NCBI RefSeq assembly: GCF_019175385.1
Contig: NC_083342.1
Location: 119,102,376 to 119,166,375, forward strand
Origin: Lycium barbarum
Lineage: Eukaryota > Streptophyta > Magnoliopsida > Solanales > Solanaceae
Reading direction: 5' to 3'
Length of the DNA: 64,000 nucleotides
Under the pieces are notes generated by a model that saw only the letters and a list, made by a program, of their open reading frames with translations, made no database searches and was not told the DNA's origin. Below, one piece after another: positions 10,235-22,366 of the stretch (position 1 is the first letter of the stretch; the number at the start of each line of letters is the position of its first letter). Position numbers and translations under genes: made by a program.

Positions 10235-11855
10235 TATTAAAAGAGTTTAAGTTTTGTGTACTAACGTGAAGAAATATTTATACATTCAAGTCGATCATTT
10301 AAAAGATAATTACAGGTAATTTTGATTTATTAATAAGCATTAATTGATAAAATAGCATAAATGTTAAAGTTACCTATTATAACATGTTATAAATTATATT
10401 GATCGTATAGAAATCTTTTGACATTATTAAAATACATATAACTTAAATTCATATTAAAAATGGTGTACTGTACTTATTTTTCTCCTTGAACTTGAAAGAA
10501 AAAAAAAAACTCCTTACTCCACGTTAACTTGGCTCATTACTTATTAATCACTCCAGGTTGCCGAAAAGTGGTCTAGATCGCCTGACACTGCCAAGAGACA
10601 AGAATGTGTTAAATAAGTAATTAACCGTTTATTCTTAATTTCGTCTTAAGCTCGAGTTTTGGGTATGAAGCAACTTTTGTTAGGGAGCGCTTTAACAATT
10701 AATATGATACTTTTTGAAGCAAATCTGAATTTAGTCTTGACCCTAATACGAATATCAAACATCGAGTGAGAAATCGAGAAAAAAAAAAGGAGGAGACAAA
10801 CACGTGTTAAGCATAAAATATTGAAGTGCGTAAAGGTTAAAAAATAGAGTTTAAGTTATATGCATTGTTAGTAAAACAAAATTATATTATTAGATCATCC
10901 AAAGAATATCTTGATACAATCCGGAATAGCACATATGTTAAAGAGATCTTCCTAGGTGATATCGTCAAGTCAAGGGAATACTTCAGGAGAGATTCAAGAT
11001 CAAGCTTAATTAAAAGACATCTTCAGTTCAACCTCATGGCAGTGGAGTGTTTTGAAAGGCCAAGATCAAGCTAGAAGATTGGCAGGCATATTTCTTATAA
11101 TTAAAAGCTATTGTAGCTGACTTTGTAATTACGCTAATTTTGCTATTTGGCTCTACTTAAGTTTCCTTACTGGCTTAGGAATATTTGGGCCATTGTTAGC
11201 CCAGATACCAACCCTAGTTTAAATGGCCTTCTATTTCCATTGTTGAGGGAGATTTTGATGAATTGAAGATTACTTTTTATCGTTAGGTTTACCTTTAGTT
11301 AGATTTAATCCGTGTTTAGGGATTAATCTCTTCTATCTCTTTAATTTGAAATATCTTTGGATTTGTTGATGTATGACTTCTGGTATGAGCTTTTTCTCTT
11401 TCTATTAGTAATAAATAGCCTGTTAAATACTAGTGTACTTGTTGAATTTATTCTTTTTCCTATTAATTGCTTGTTATATCATTTTCCCTACGTTGTTCTT
11501 GATTTCTCATTACAATTTTATTGCTTCTGCGTACCAGCTCTACCATTAGCCTACATAGTAAGTGGAATCATAATCTTGAAAATAAGAGGTTATTACTATA
11601 ATAGGTAAATTCAACATGAAATGTAAAATTTCTTTACATTAACCATGTATCTAACTCCAACAAAATAATGTAACCGGCAGCATCCGACCTTTTTTAACCT
11701 TCACCCACTTCAATCCGTTGGGCGTTTATGTCCAAACCTCACTTGCAGATTATGTCTATACATTCAAACAAAATTTCACTAATCCACAAAGTTGATGCTC
11801 CAACAACATGCGGAAAAAAAGCTCCAGCAACTTGCAGATATATTCGTAGCGTTTT

Positions 11856-11903
<48 letters not shown>

Positions 11904-12114
11904 TCACGTGTGTATTAATTGCACAATTCAGCACGTATTTTACAGCAAATCAATTTGTAGCCCTTGTTGTACATCTTTAATCTTAATGTATCGCAAGGTT
12001 GAAATTTTTCAAAAAGATAGTAGCCTTTTCTTCAAAAACAACTCAAACAAACAGAGTTGTACTGCGTTAGCAAACTCAGTTGTTGCAAAATTTTCAAATA
12101 ATGTCGACTGATCA
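10235..12114. other. Intergenic DNA with a (TA)n microsatellite
   Basis: No gene recognised. A TA dinucleotide run spans about 11,858-11,900. The part from 10,960 to 11,600 (with CCCAGATACCAACCCTAG near 11,200) looks like retroelement LTR or leader DNA, but no ends or duplication could be found. Confidence 0.45.
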
Positions 12115-12369
12115 CTCTCTCCCGTTCCATATTACTTGTCTACTTTCCTCTTTACACGCCCTTTAAGAACTCATAAATAAAAGTGTATTTTTTACTAAAT
12201 TGCCCTCATCTCGCTCTAATTAATTGCACTCTAATTAATATTGATTACTTTAGAAAACAATTAATGTTAAGGGCAAAGTAGGAAAAATTTAATTAGATTT
12301 TGTAAATGAACAAGTATTTTGGAACGAATATTTATAATAATGTTGACAACTAATATGGGACGGAGGGAG
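12115..12369. mobile_element. Stowaway-type MITE
   Basis: The left end CTCTCCCGTTCCATATTACT and right end AATATGGGACGGAGGGAG are inverted copies, and TA follows the right end. The left terminus is slightly degenerate so its start may shift by a few bases. Non-coding. Confidence 0.65.
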
Positions 12370-13372
12370 TAATAGGCAAATAAATTTTAGTAGTCTCTTT
12401 CTGGCAGATAAGCATAGCCGTTCTTGATCCTGAACAACCATTTTAGGAAAGTATTGATAAATGGAGTATACATTTATGATTCTCAACTACCAATTGGAAA
12501 TGGGGCGGTTGTGAGGAGCTGAGGGGTTAATGTTTCTGAATTGTAGCAGAAAGCAGTAATGGCAGACCACCAAATCCCCACTTATTGCCTGTAGTTAATT
12601 AATAGTACACAGTTGTGCTGCACAGGTCATATTTTTACAAGTGTGTTTAACCAGTGAATAGGCAGGCGCTTCCCGCGGTAATAAAGTACCTCACTAAATT
12701 TATAAGTTAATTATTTTTTGTAATTATGGAGTATTACGATTTATTTTAAATTTCACAAATTTGAAACGCTTTATTACTTTTCCTATTTAAATGGATTAGA
12801 TTAGTTGCTATTAGTTGCATGCATTTTTCTAATTTGATTTTTGTATTAATAAAATATAGGTACAGATAAAGACTTATCTTCGTTAAAAACTATGTAAACG
12901 ATGAAATGAAATTGAAGAATAATTGATGTTTAAATTTTTATATAAATGTATGTAACTTTTCCCTTCATCGTAGTGTTAAATTTGGTACTTTTATATCATT
13001 TCTCTTTGTTTAAAGTCTAAACCAAAGTGTAAAAGATTCGTCTCAAATAACTATTCATTTTGCCGTAAGTCTCTCTCTATTTTGGAGTACCTTTATTTTT
13101 TCATATTCTTATTATTTCCAGCTCTCATACTTCTCTAATTAATTATTTTTAGTGTTTTTTTTTCACGTATTTCATTTCTTTATTTATTGTTTTTTCTCAA
13201 AAGCATCAAACGATACTAAATTGCACAAAATCCTTAAAAATATGTTCATTCATTTTCAAAATTTCTCTTATAGATTCAAAATACAACTTTATAGAAAAGG
13301 AATGGCCTTGGATAGATAATCTTAGAACAAAACTCTAACAGATTGTTTGGATGGTGGTTACGTTGTATTGTA
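12370..13372. other. AT-rich intergenic DNA
   Basis: No gene seen. The last ~30 bp (GATTGTTTGGATGGTGGTTAC) look like one end of a further MITE, whose opposite end is around 15,160-15,210 (ATTCATCCAAACGTTGTATT). The hAT element below would then be inserted near one end of it. Confidence 0.4.
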
Positions 13373-13926
13373 TAGAGCTGTTCACGGTTTTGGTTAAAAC
13401 CAAAACCAAACCGGAAATTTAACCAAATTGAATAAAAAAATCGACATTTGGTTTGGTTTGGTTTGATTTGGTTTTAAATTTTAAAAACCGATAATATTTG
13501 ATTTGGTTATAGTTCTATTAAAAAATAACTGAATAAATAACCAACCCAAACCGATAAATTATATACATAAGTTTTATAATTATTTATTTGTATAATATTA
13601 GTTTTTCATAAATAATTATAAATATTTTATACCTTTTAATCATTAATTTGACTTTTGATCTACTTATTTCACATGATTGTTTAAGGCTCATGTTTTTAAG
13701 AATATGTTCAGGCCCATATTTTTAAGAATATGTCTAAGCCCATGTCTTTAAGTCTTTTAACTCTTTAATTGTAAACCTACTAACAGAAGCTCACGTTAAA
13801 GTCTAATGTCTTTAACTTAAATTTTTAGCCTTTCTTTGTGAGCCATTTGATTTTAGGTTGTTTCTTCTTCTTTTTTTCGAATTTATACCTTTCTTTTTTC
13901 TTGTCTAAATGGGTCCTAAACTTCTA

Positions 13927-14107
13927 CTCCCTCTGTTCCAAAAAGATTGCCCCTTTCTATATTTAGAAATAATTTAACTTTATGAGATGATTTACAACCA
14001 CACAAATATCTAAGGCTTGTTTTGGACCACACATTTCAAAAGTCTTCCTTTATTTCTTAAACTTTATGCCAAGTCAAAAGAGGACAATCGTTTTAGGACG
14101 GAGGGGG
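13927..14107. mobile_element. Stowaway-type MITE nested in the hAT element
   Basis: It runs from CTCCCTCTGTTCC to GGACGGAGGGGG with inverted ends, flanked by TA on both sides. It is 181 bp long and non-coding. Confidence 0.8.
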
Positions 14108-14120
14108 TAATATTTTTCAT

Positions 14121-14447
14121 ATGAAAAGGACAGAGGTTGTAGATTTGGAGGTTCCTATTGAAGATACTTCAGTAACATCAGCATTTGCTGCAACTCAAGC
14201 ACATGGTAATGCCCTAATACTTCTTCCGTGGGTAATCCTCCTAAAAAGCATAAAAGAACAACTCCTTGTAGTCGAGACCCTAGCCTTGAGGATAATGATA
14301 GAAAAACATCTGAAGTTTGGGATCATTACACAAAGTTTTTTTAATAAAATGGGAGAATTGAGGGCAAAATGCAAGTACTGCCCCAAAGTTTGGGATCATT
14401 ACACAAAGTTTTTTTATTTCATATATTTTCATTTTAATTTTAGGTAG
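14121..14447 (+). pseudogene. hAT transposase N-terminal remnant with partial BED zinc finger
   Basis: The frame starts MKRTEVVDLEVPIEDTSVTS, a low-complexity N-terminus typical of plant hAT transposases. It later contains AKCKYC, the first cysteine pair of a BED-type zinc finger, next to VWDHYTKFF, the conserved segment before that finger. The W-DHYTKFF coding sequence is present twice (about 14,316-14,343 and 14,390-14,415), so the fragment has a local duplication. A frame change lies between the N-terminus and the first copy. The dimerisation and catalytic domains are absent. Confidence 0.6.
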
Positions 14448-14928
14448 TCTTTATGTTTAATTAATATGTATGTTTGTAATAACAACTAAAAGCTTCTATG
14501 TTCTACTTTATTTCTAGGTATGTGTATTAAGATGACAAAAATGGTGCAGCCACTACTAAGTTAGTTTTTAGCTCTATATTTAATAGTAAAGCAACTTTGG
14601 ATAACTTGAGTATTACACTATCACTAATAGTGAAAATGTTGCTATGATGTATGTTCCACCTTAAACTATAAATAAAAGTTATCGTTTGAACAAAAAAAAA
14701 CATGTCTTTTTCAACTATTTAATGTTTTAAAAATAAGTCTCATGGCTGCTAGTCATAAATCGAAAAATCGAACCAAACCGAACAAAATCGACAATAACCA
14801 AACCGGTGGCTATTATTTTATTCGGTTTGGTTATGGTTTTAGACATTTAAAAACCGACTAAATTGGTTTGGTTATGGTTTTAATCAATAACCGACCCAAA
14901 CCGAACCATGAACACCCCTAGTATTGTA

Positions 14929-16111
14929 TTGTGTTGTTACTTTAAATACAATATTCATTTTGATCGTTACTGAATTTTACTGTATTATATTGTTAAATTT
15001 TACCTAACGAATAAAAGTCTCATTTTATGTAATGACCGATTTGGTGTTATCATTTACCATACTTTTTAATAATAGCTCTACGCGATAACCTATTTTTCTT
15101 GTACGTTTATCCTTCAAATTGTTGATGTCTAACATTATATAGCGATGAAAAAATACAATTCATCCAAACGTTGTATTCATCAAAATAATACAATACAACA
15201 CTAACAATACATAAGAATTATCCAAAGCTCCATTCTCCTTGGAAAATAAAGGGCTATAAAAGGAGCAAAGGAAAAGCAATAGGTTTTGCATGTAAGTCCA
15301 TATATAAAGTAGGGGGAAAAATCATACAAGGTCCATTTTTACTCCCTGGTTTAAAATTATTCTTTCTCCTCTTTGCTATCTTCCTCGCTCTTATTTCATT
15401 TTCTTCCATTCATAAAACAAAATAGATTAACATATCATGATCAATAAAGAAGTAAGATAATTATCCGAAAAAAAATAAGAGACGTGCAAGAAAGAAGAGG
15501 AGAGGAGCTTGGACAATAAAAGGTGCATTAGAAGAATTGTAAAAATGAACTGTATGCTTCAAAATCTCAAAAAGGAAACATAAGGGGTTACCGACAAAAC
15601 ACCACAAGGATGACATGCATCAAGCTGTATATAAGTCTTAGCTAGATTAGATGGAAGCATTTCATTTCTTTTGGAAGGAAGAAAACTGATAGTAGTAGAC
15701 TAATGAATTTATATCCAAGATCCTATTTATTTAACAAAAAATCATACACCTTAAAACCCCCATCTTTTACCAAAGAAAATAGAAATTAAGATACTCTACT
15801 CCAATAGGGGTACCCAAAATTAACTCCCACACTCTAAATAATCTCAAAATATACAAAGAGAAAAATACTCAACTTTATGAAAAACTTCTATATCTCATGT
15901 ATAATCTCAAGAAAAAAAAAATACAATGAAAGAACAAAAATTGTAAAATAAAAACTATAAATTTGGAGAGAATTTTACACTCCATAGTAACTTTGGAGGG
16001 GAGGAGTTCCTCCGATAAAGATGCTTCTAATATAGATGAGCAAACTAATGTGACGTTTGGGTAGGAAAACCGTCAATTTGAATTTTCTTAAATTAAATAG
16101 CATTTCTCAAA
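14929..16111. other. AT-rich intergenic DNA
   Basis: No gene recognised. 15,165-15,215 contains the probable right end of the MITE whose left end precedes the hAT insertion. The rest has no boundary I can define. Confidence 0.45.
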
Positions 16112-16272
16112 GGGAAAAGGGTCAAATATTGAGATGATTTGGGGATTTCCATCCAAATAGGGGCATAAGTGTGAAGTTTAAAGACGGCAAGGGTATTTTT
16201 GTTAACTTTTACTAATGAAGGGTATATTTAACTAATAAAATAAAGTAGAGGGGTATATTTGACCCTTTTCCC
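16112..16272. mobile_element. Short Mutator-like MITE (161 bp)
   Basis: The termini GGGAAAAGGGTCAAATA and TATTTGACCCTTTTCCC are perfectly inverted. They are flanked by the 9-bp direct repeat TTTCTCAAA (16,103-16,111 and 16,273-16,281). Non-coding; the 9-bp duplication points to the Mutator superfamily. Confidence 0.85.
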
Positions 16273-16281
16273 TTTCTCAAA

Positions 16282-17387
16282 AGAAAACAACAGCACGTTT
16301 GCAACTTATTTATGACAATCATTTAAAAGGTTGTAACAATTACAATATTATTAAAAGGTTCTAACCGTTCAAATGTTTCAGTTATACGATATGGCAACGT
16401 TTCTTTCTTTCTTTTGGAAGGAAATTAGTTTTTAACAAAAAAAAAATTATTATAATAGATTAAAAAAAAAGATAAATGTATTTCCAAGTCTAAGAGAATT
16501 AACAGGTGTAATTTATAGAATTAAAAGAGTGACTATTTTTTCTTTTTAATATACAACACTTTAATACTAAAATTCAAAAAAGGAGAAAAAAGGAGGAAAA
16601 AAATAGCATTTTAGGCCATAGAGATGTGCCACATCACCTTGTGTATGTCTAGCTTTATGTTTATTATATATAGATTAAGATGTACCGAGGCTATTTATCA
16701 TTCATAAGAACCATCAATTTAAAGAAATTTATAAGAATATGAGTATGAAAAGTTGGAAATAAAAATTTATAATTATTGCAACGTGGGTTGGCTTAGATAA
16801 ACAGTTACTTTGGCTTTATTGCTCTACATGAACTCATACAAACGGTTAATGGAATTATTAAAAATGAATATTTACTTTTAAAGGTTTATTAATCCATTTA
16901 GTTAGTAAATTATGAAGAGAAATTAAAGAAAAAAAGAGAAAAAAGATAAATACTAATGGAGGCCATAGAGAGGTGTCACATCACCTTGTTTATGTCTAGC
17001 TTTATATTATATATAGATATAGATTGTTGGGCAAAATCTGGCAGCCAAATATCAGCGACATGATTAAAATCCCAATAGTAAACCACAACCTTGATCAGTT
17101 GTTCCCTTAAAAGTTGGCTATAGGCTTCCTTTTCTTAGAATGGAATAAATTAAATAACGAAAATGGTGCATTTATAAACAGTAGTAGTATAAAACATGCA
17201 ATTCTGTATAGTGTAAACATGCTATGTGGAATACTATAAAGAGCTACTAAATACACAATGTAATTTTTTTAAGCATACTAAAAAAAATAGAATATATAAA
17301 TTAAAATAGAGAGTATTAATTTAAAGGACAAGTAGAGGGAATTTGGTGCCTAGAGTGCACCATAGGGTTTAAGTTTACTGCACCTAA
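16282..17387. other. AT-rich intergenic DNA with a diverged direct repeat
   Basis: A ~65-bp segment (GGCCATAGAGA-GTG-CACATCACC to TATATATAGAT) occurs at about 16,613-16,678 and again at 16,962-17,030 with a few changes. The element type is unknown. No gene is visible. Confidence 0.5.
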
Positions 17388-17392
17388 AGCTA

Positions 17393-18046
17393 TGTATACA
17401 GGTAAAACTGAGGACAAGATATCCCCGATTCCCCGACAAGGAAATTAAGTTCATGATGATCATTGTGGATCGGACGAGTCCCAATCGGGGTCAAAGTCGA
17501 GCGTTGGATCGTAGCCGGACCGACGACATCTAGTCCCGGGCTGTTGAGTTCGATTGGAGACAAATACCGAGATAGGATGGGAAGGCGGTTGATCATGATA
17601 AGTGAGGGTCCGAAATATCCGCCATCAGCCGGATATTTCGGCACCGATCTCGCTCGTCAGTTATTAAAGATTATGTACCTTATTTAGACTTGTACTAGGG
17701 TTAGGACTCCTCTACTATATAAAGAGGAGGCCCCCCTTTATTTTTGGCTGGTTCTTCACACGCACAACACACGGAGCTATACAATTTGATTCTAAGTGTT
17801 CATCCATTTTTCTAAAGTGTTCTGTCATTGTTTATTACTCAATCATTGTAGTACGAGCCCGGTCCTCTGGATTCGAGCCAACTAATCGATCGTTCCCCAA
17901 GGCCAATCATTGCTTTAGTGTGGTTTGATTGTTTCTTACTTGCATTTATATTATTATTTATTGTTCATCGTAATTCGTATTAAATTAAACCGCATATCCT
18001 TTGCATCGTGTATGAATCTAATTGTTATCCATTTTAAGGGTAAACA
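17393..18046 (+). repeat. 5' LTR of the Tat-lineage element
   Basis: Starts TGTATACAGG and ends GGGTAAACA. A TATATAAA box (17,716-17,723) lies inside a small CCTC...GAGG hairpin. Compared with the 3' LTR it has a ~16-bp extra stretch near 17,424 and scattered substitutions. Confidence 0.92.
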
Positions 18047-18049
18047 GTT

Positions 18050-18067
18050 TGGCGCCCACCGTGGGGC
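18050..18067 (+). promoter_or_regulatory. Primer-binding site of the Tat-lineage element
   Basis: TGGCGCCCACCGTGGGGC starts three bases after the 5' LTR. A TGGCGCC... start pairs with a tRNA 3' end and is common in Tat/Athila-group elements. I do not assign the tRNA. Confidence 0.75.
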
Positions 18068-18157
18068 CTAGGATAATAGTGGTGGTTTAATACGAGTTTT
18101 GATAACACACAATACTTTACACTTGTTCTTTGAAGTTTGATTTCAGGTCTACCCAAC

Positions 18158-19640
18158 ATGTCAGACTCTCAGTCTGTCAATTTTCACGCTGAACCGAGCC
18201 ACCACGAGGAAAACGACAATGGGGAACCCAAAAACAACGTACCCCCAGTCGATTCTAATCAAATCGGGTCATCAGTAGGGGATATGCCACTAGATGGGAA
18301 TAATGGAGCCACGTTGCAACAGCTCCGGAACCAGCTGGACATGGCTATGGCATAATTGCAGGCCCAGCAAGCGGTTATAGCACAACTGCAAAATCAAAAT
18401 CGAGCACCCAATGCTGCTCAATCTCAACAGACAGAGGAAACTCCTCCAAAGGAGGAAAGGCACGTTGCTGGGAACAACGGGAACGACCCCAGACAAAATG
18501 TCGAGCTGATAAGAATGCTCGACGAACTGAAGAAGCGAGTAGAGTCCGGGGAAAAGAAGATAGAGGTGAATGACAAGAAGGTGGAGAACTATAACGCGAG
18601 GGTCGATCAAATTCCTGGAGCGCCCCCGATATTGAAAGGACCAGACTTGAAGAAGTTCGTTCAAATGCCTTTCCCATCGAGTGCTACACCAAAGCCAATC
18701 CCGAAAAGGTTCCGCATGCCGAACATCCCGATGTATAATGGGACCACTGACCTAAACGAGCACGTGACCGCGTACACGTGTGTCATTAAAGGCAACGACC
18801 TCGCAGAGGACGAGAGGGAGTCGGTGCTACTTAAGAAATTCGGGGAAATCCTGTCAAAGGGAGCAATGATATGGTATCATAATTTACCCGAGCATTCAAT
18901 TGACTCGTTTGCTATGCTTGCAGATGTCTTTGTCAAAGCTCATGCTGGAGCCATTAAGGTTGAAACGAGGAAGTCGAACTTGTTCAACGTCAAACAGCGA
19001 GATGATGAAACCCTCCGTGAGTTTGTTACCCGATTTCAAATGGAACAGATGGACCTACCACCGGTTCAAGACGATTGGGTCGTTCAAGCTTTTACTCAGG
19101 GGATCAACCCAAGAAGATCGATCACCTTTCTAGAATTGAAGCAAAATTTGGTAGAATATCCAGCAATCGCTTAGGTCGATGTACACAATAGGTATCAATC
19201 GAAGATCAGAGTCGAGGATGATAAAATTTTAAGAACTGCGTCGGGGTCATCGCGTTCCAGTAAAGGGAATGATTGGTCGAGGAGAACGATCGATCGAGAA
19301 TCGAGACCATCCCATGATAGGTATCAGCCTTATCTACCCGATCAAAGGGGCAATGGGCGTAATAGTGACTTAGGTAAAAACGACAGAAGGAATGATCGCA
19401 GCCCGAGTAATCGAGGATTAAGGAACAGGAATGTGACCGACAGACCATCGGGAAGTAAGGAATCCCCAAGATTGTCAGAGTATAATTTTTGCGTCGATGT
19501 GGCGACCATAGCGGCAGCTGTCATCCGCAATGGAGAAACGAGGCACCCAAGGCCTATTCAGTTCGATCCGAAAAAATGAGATAAAAGTCGGATTTGCAAG
19601 TACCATCATACCCATAGTCACCGAACCGAATTTGTCGTCT
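18158..19640 (+). pseudogene. gag polyprotein of the Tat-lineage element, three nonsense codons
   Basis: From MSDSQSVNF the frame runs through a glutamine-rich stretch, a coiled linker, the capsid-like retrotransposon gag domain (for example FRMPNIPMYNGTTDLNEHV and LREFVTRFQMEQMDLP) and a basic Arg/Ser-rich tail. A final Cys/His motif (CKYHHTHSHRTEF) corresponds to the Tat-type CxxH...GH...C finger with its last Cys lost. The frame is interrupted by TAA (18,353), TAG (19,172) and TGA (19,577). Each is one transition away from Gln, Gln and Trp codons expected at those sites. Otherwise the frame is continuous, so the copy is recent but dead. Confidence 0.85.
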
Positions 19641-19647
19641 GTTTAAT

Positions 19648-20330
19648 TTGGGTTACCTTCAAGAATTTCTAAGTAAACGGGCCAAAGCTCATTTCAAGAA
19701 CGTGGATACCAACAAGCAAGTTGGACAGGAAGAGCCTCAAGATATAATCCACATGACTATTAGGGGAGTGGACATTCCTCAGGGGCCAATAATGAAGCGC
19801 ACCAAAGTTTCCATCACTATAGAAAAACGTACACGGAGTTATGACACCGAGAGTCCTATCTCGTTCAGCGACGAGGATATAGGAGGCATCGTTCAGCCCC
19901 ACAATGATGCACTGGTAATAACTGTCCTTGTTAATAAATTTAGAGTTAAACGTGCGTTGATTGATCCAGGTAGCTTGGCTAATATCATCCGATGGAGAGT
20001 CATCGAGCAGGTGGGACTACTAGACCAGATTGTGCCAGCAATCCGAGTTCTCAACAGGTTCAACATGGCCTGTGAAACGATGAAGGGAGAAATCACCTTA
20101 CCGGTCAACAAGCTGGAACCATGCAACATATCAAGTTTTACATGATAGAAGGTGACATGGGATACAATGCATTATTTGGAAGACCATGGATTCACAACAT
20201 GAGAGCGGTGCCCTCAACTCTACACCAAGCATTAAAGTTCCTGACCCCAGAAAGGATCAAAAATCGTTTATGGAAAGCAGCAAGCCGCAAAATCAATGTT
20301 CGCGGTCGAGGAAGCGATTTCTGCAGCTAA
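19648..20330 (+). pseudogene. Aspartic protease region of the Tat-lineage element
   Basis: The motif RALIDPGSLANII (DxGS type) marks the retroviral-like aspartic protease. It is followed by LNRFNMACETMKGEITLPVN and, after a frame change near 20,120-20,145, by MYN-type sequence GDMGYNALFGRPWIH. The two pieces are normally one domain, so a small indel has split it. The protease would process the gag-pol polyprotein in cytoplasmic particles. Confidence 0.8.
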
Positions 20331-20641
20331 GGTTCCGGTGTTGAAGGACGGGAATTCGAACAACGGGGAAGATGCCAAATAGCAATCACAGGCCCCAATC
20401 TCGGTGTCCTTGGAAGATCGAGAAAGGAACGCACCAAATGAAGAATCGGCCTTAGGATCCCAAGATCCTTCGTGGTACCCGATGATTCAGACGCCACTAA
20501 GTAACCAGTAGAGGAACTTGAGAAAATCATATTGTTCGTTCATCTATAGGACAGGAAGGTATACCTGGGCATGGGGTTAATCTCCGAGCTCAGGAAAAAA
20601 TTTATTGAGTTTCTTAAAAATAACTCAGATTGCTTTGCCTG

Positions 20642-21727
20642 GTCCTATTAGACATGACAGGTATCCCACCGGAAGTGACAACTCATAAGCTGAGTCTGGA
20701 CCCAAGTTTCCCTCCAGTCAAACAAAAAAGATGGCTATAGCTCGAGATCAAGCATGCGTTCATCAAATACGAGGTATATAAACTCCTTAAAATAGGATAC
20801 ATTCGGGAAGTTAAGTACCCGGATTGGTTATCTAATGTTGTAGTAGTACCTAAAAAGGGAAACCAGTTTAGAATGTGCATAGACTATAAAAATTTAAATA
20901 AGGCATGCCCGAAGGATTCATTTCCTTTGCCCGACATCGATCGTATGATCGATGCTACGGCAGCCCACGAGATACTGAGTTTCCTCGATGCCTACTTCGG
21001 GTACAATCAAATACAGATGGACCCAGGGGATCGAGAAAAAACTTATTTTGTGACTAGGTTTGGCACATATTGTTATAATGTAATGCCTTTCGGCTTAAAA
21101 AATGTTGGTGCCACCTATCAGCGGCTAGTCAACCGCATGTTCGAACACCAAATAGGAAAATCAATGGAAGTTAATATAGATGACATGGTTGTTATGTCCC
21201 TTCGAGCAGAGGACTATTTAAAGTATTTGCAGAAAACTTTCGACATATTAAGGAAATACAACATGAAGCTGAACCCGAAAAAAGGTGCCTTCGGTGTCAG
21301 CTCGGGTAAGTTTCTCGGGTTCATGGCATGGAATCGAGGGATCGAGATCAACGCAAACAAGATAAAGTTAATAGAAGACATCACCGTGATAGACGACATC
21401 AAAGGGGTGCAAAGGTTAACCAGGCGGATAACTGCATTAACCCATTTCATCTCCAGATCCTCGAATAAAAGTCATCGATTTTTCTCATTGCTGAAGAAAA
21501 AAACCGACTTCGCCTGGACCCCCGAGTGTCAGAAGGCTTTAACAGAACTCAAGAGGTACTTATCGAGCCCACCTTTGCAACACACACCAAAGGCAAATAA
21601 GCAGTTATACCTATACATGGCGATATCCGAGATAGCGATAAGTGGCATCCCGGTTCGAGAAGAAGAAGGTACGCAATGCCCAGTTTATTATATGAGTAGA
21701 ACTTTAGGTGACGCTGAAACCAGGTAG
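20642..21727 (+). pseudogene. Reverse transcriptase of the Tat-lineage element
   Basis: RT fingers and palm are easy to recognise: YPDWLSNVVVVPKKGN, MCIDYKNLNKACPKDSFPLP, FLDAYFGYNQIQM, VMPFGLKNVGATYQRLVN. The catalytic YxDD box reads NIDD (in MEVNIDDMVV), a Tyr-to-Asn change. The upstream stretch (20,642-20,870) has a frameshift and stop near 20,738. The thumb and the start of the first RNase H follow (FAWTPECQKALTELKRYLSS). The frame ends at a TAG at 21,725. Confidence 0.87.
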
Positions 21728-22366
21728 CCACACTTAAAAAAGTTAGCACTTGCTTTATTGAGTGCATCAAGGAAGTTAAAACCTTACTTCCAGTGTCATC
21801 CCATATGTGTCGTAACGTCATACTCCTTAAGCAATGTTATGCATCAACCCAAACTCTTAGGAAGGTTAGCAAAATAGGTTGTTGAGATTAGCAGGTAAGA
21901 TATTGAATATAAATCCCGAACTGCTATCAAATCCCAAATACTAGCGAACTTCGTGGCCGACTTTACACCGGCCATGATCTCCGAGGTCGATAAAGAATTA
22001 CTCCTTACCTCGGGGACTAGTTCGGGAGTTTGGACCTTATTTACAGACGGTGCTTCCAATGTGAAAGGGTCCGGGTTAGGGATCATTCTCAAACCACCCA
22101 CTGGTGATGTAATAAGGCAATCTATTAAATCTGTTAATTTGACTAACAACAAAGCTAAATATGAGGCTATGATTGTAGGTTTAGAACCAGCCAAAGGCTT
22201 TGGAGATGAGATCATTGAGGCCAAGCGTGATTCCCTCCTAGTGGTCAATCAAGTAAACGACACATTCAAAGTCAAGAACGACCGGATGCGGAGATACTTG
22301 GAAAAACTACAGGTGATACTACATCGATTCAAAGAGTGGATGCTGGAGCACGTGCCTCAGGATTAA
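21728..22366 (+). pseudogene. Remnant RNase H and extra Tat-type RNase H
   Basis: The first segment contains the end of the classical RNase H, broken by stops near 21,725, 21,876 and 21,894. From 21,953 a second RNase H-like domain follows: WTLFTDGASNVKGSGLGIIL, NNKAKYEAMIVGLE and DSLLVVNQVN, with the Asp, Glu and Asp residues expected of an active RNase H. A second, plant-like RNase H between the degenerate one and integrase is the mark of the Tat lineage. A stop follows LEHVPQD. Confidence 0.82.

Larger units (their letters stand above)
13373..14920. mobile_element. Non-autonomous hAT transposon
   Basis: The ends TAGAGCTGTTCACGGTTTTG and CGAACCATGAACACCCCTA are imperfect inverted repeats of the TAGGGGTGTTCA type. 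They are flanked by an identical 8-bp duplication GTATTGTA (13,365-13,372 and 14,921-14,928), diagnostic of hAT elements. The 1,548-bp element holds only a piece of the transposase 5' region (about 14,121-14,447) and contains its own nested Stowaway-type MITE. Subterminal regions repeat AAACCGA/TCGGTTT words. Confidence 0.88.

Noticed and set aside
11728..12111. 127-residue open frame including an Ile-Tyr repeat
   Set aside because: The repeat is the translated (TA)n microsatellite; no family features.
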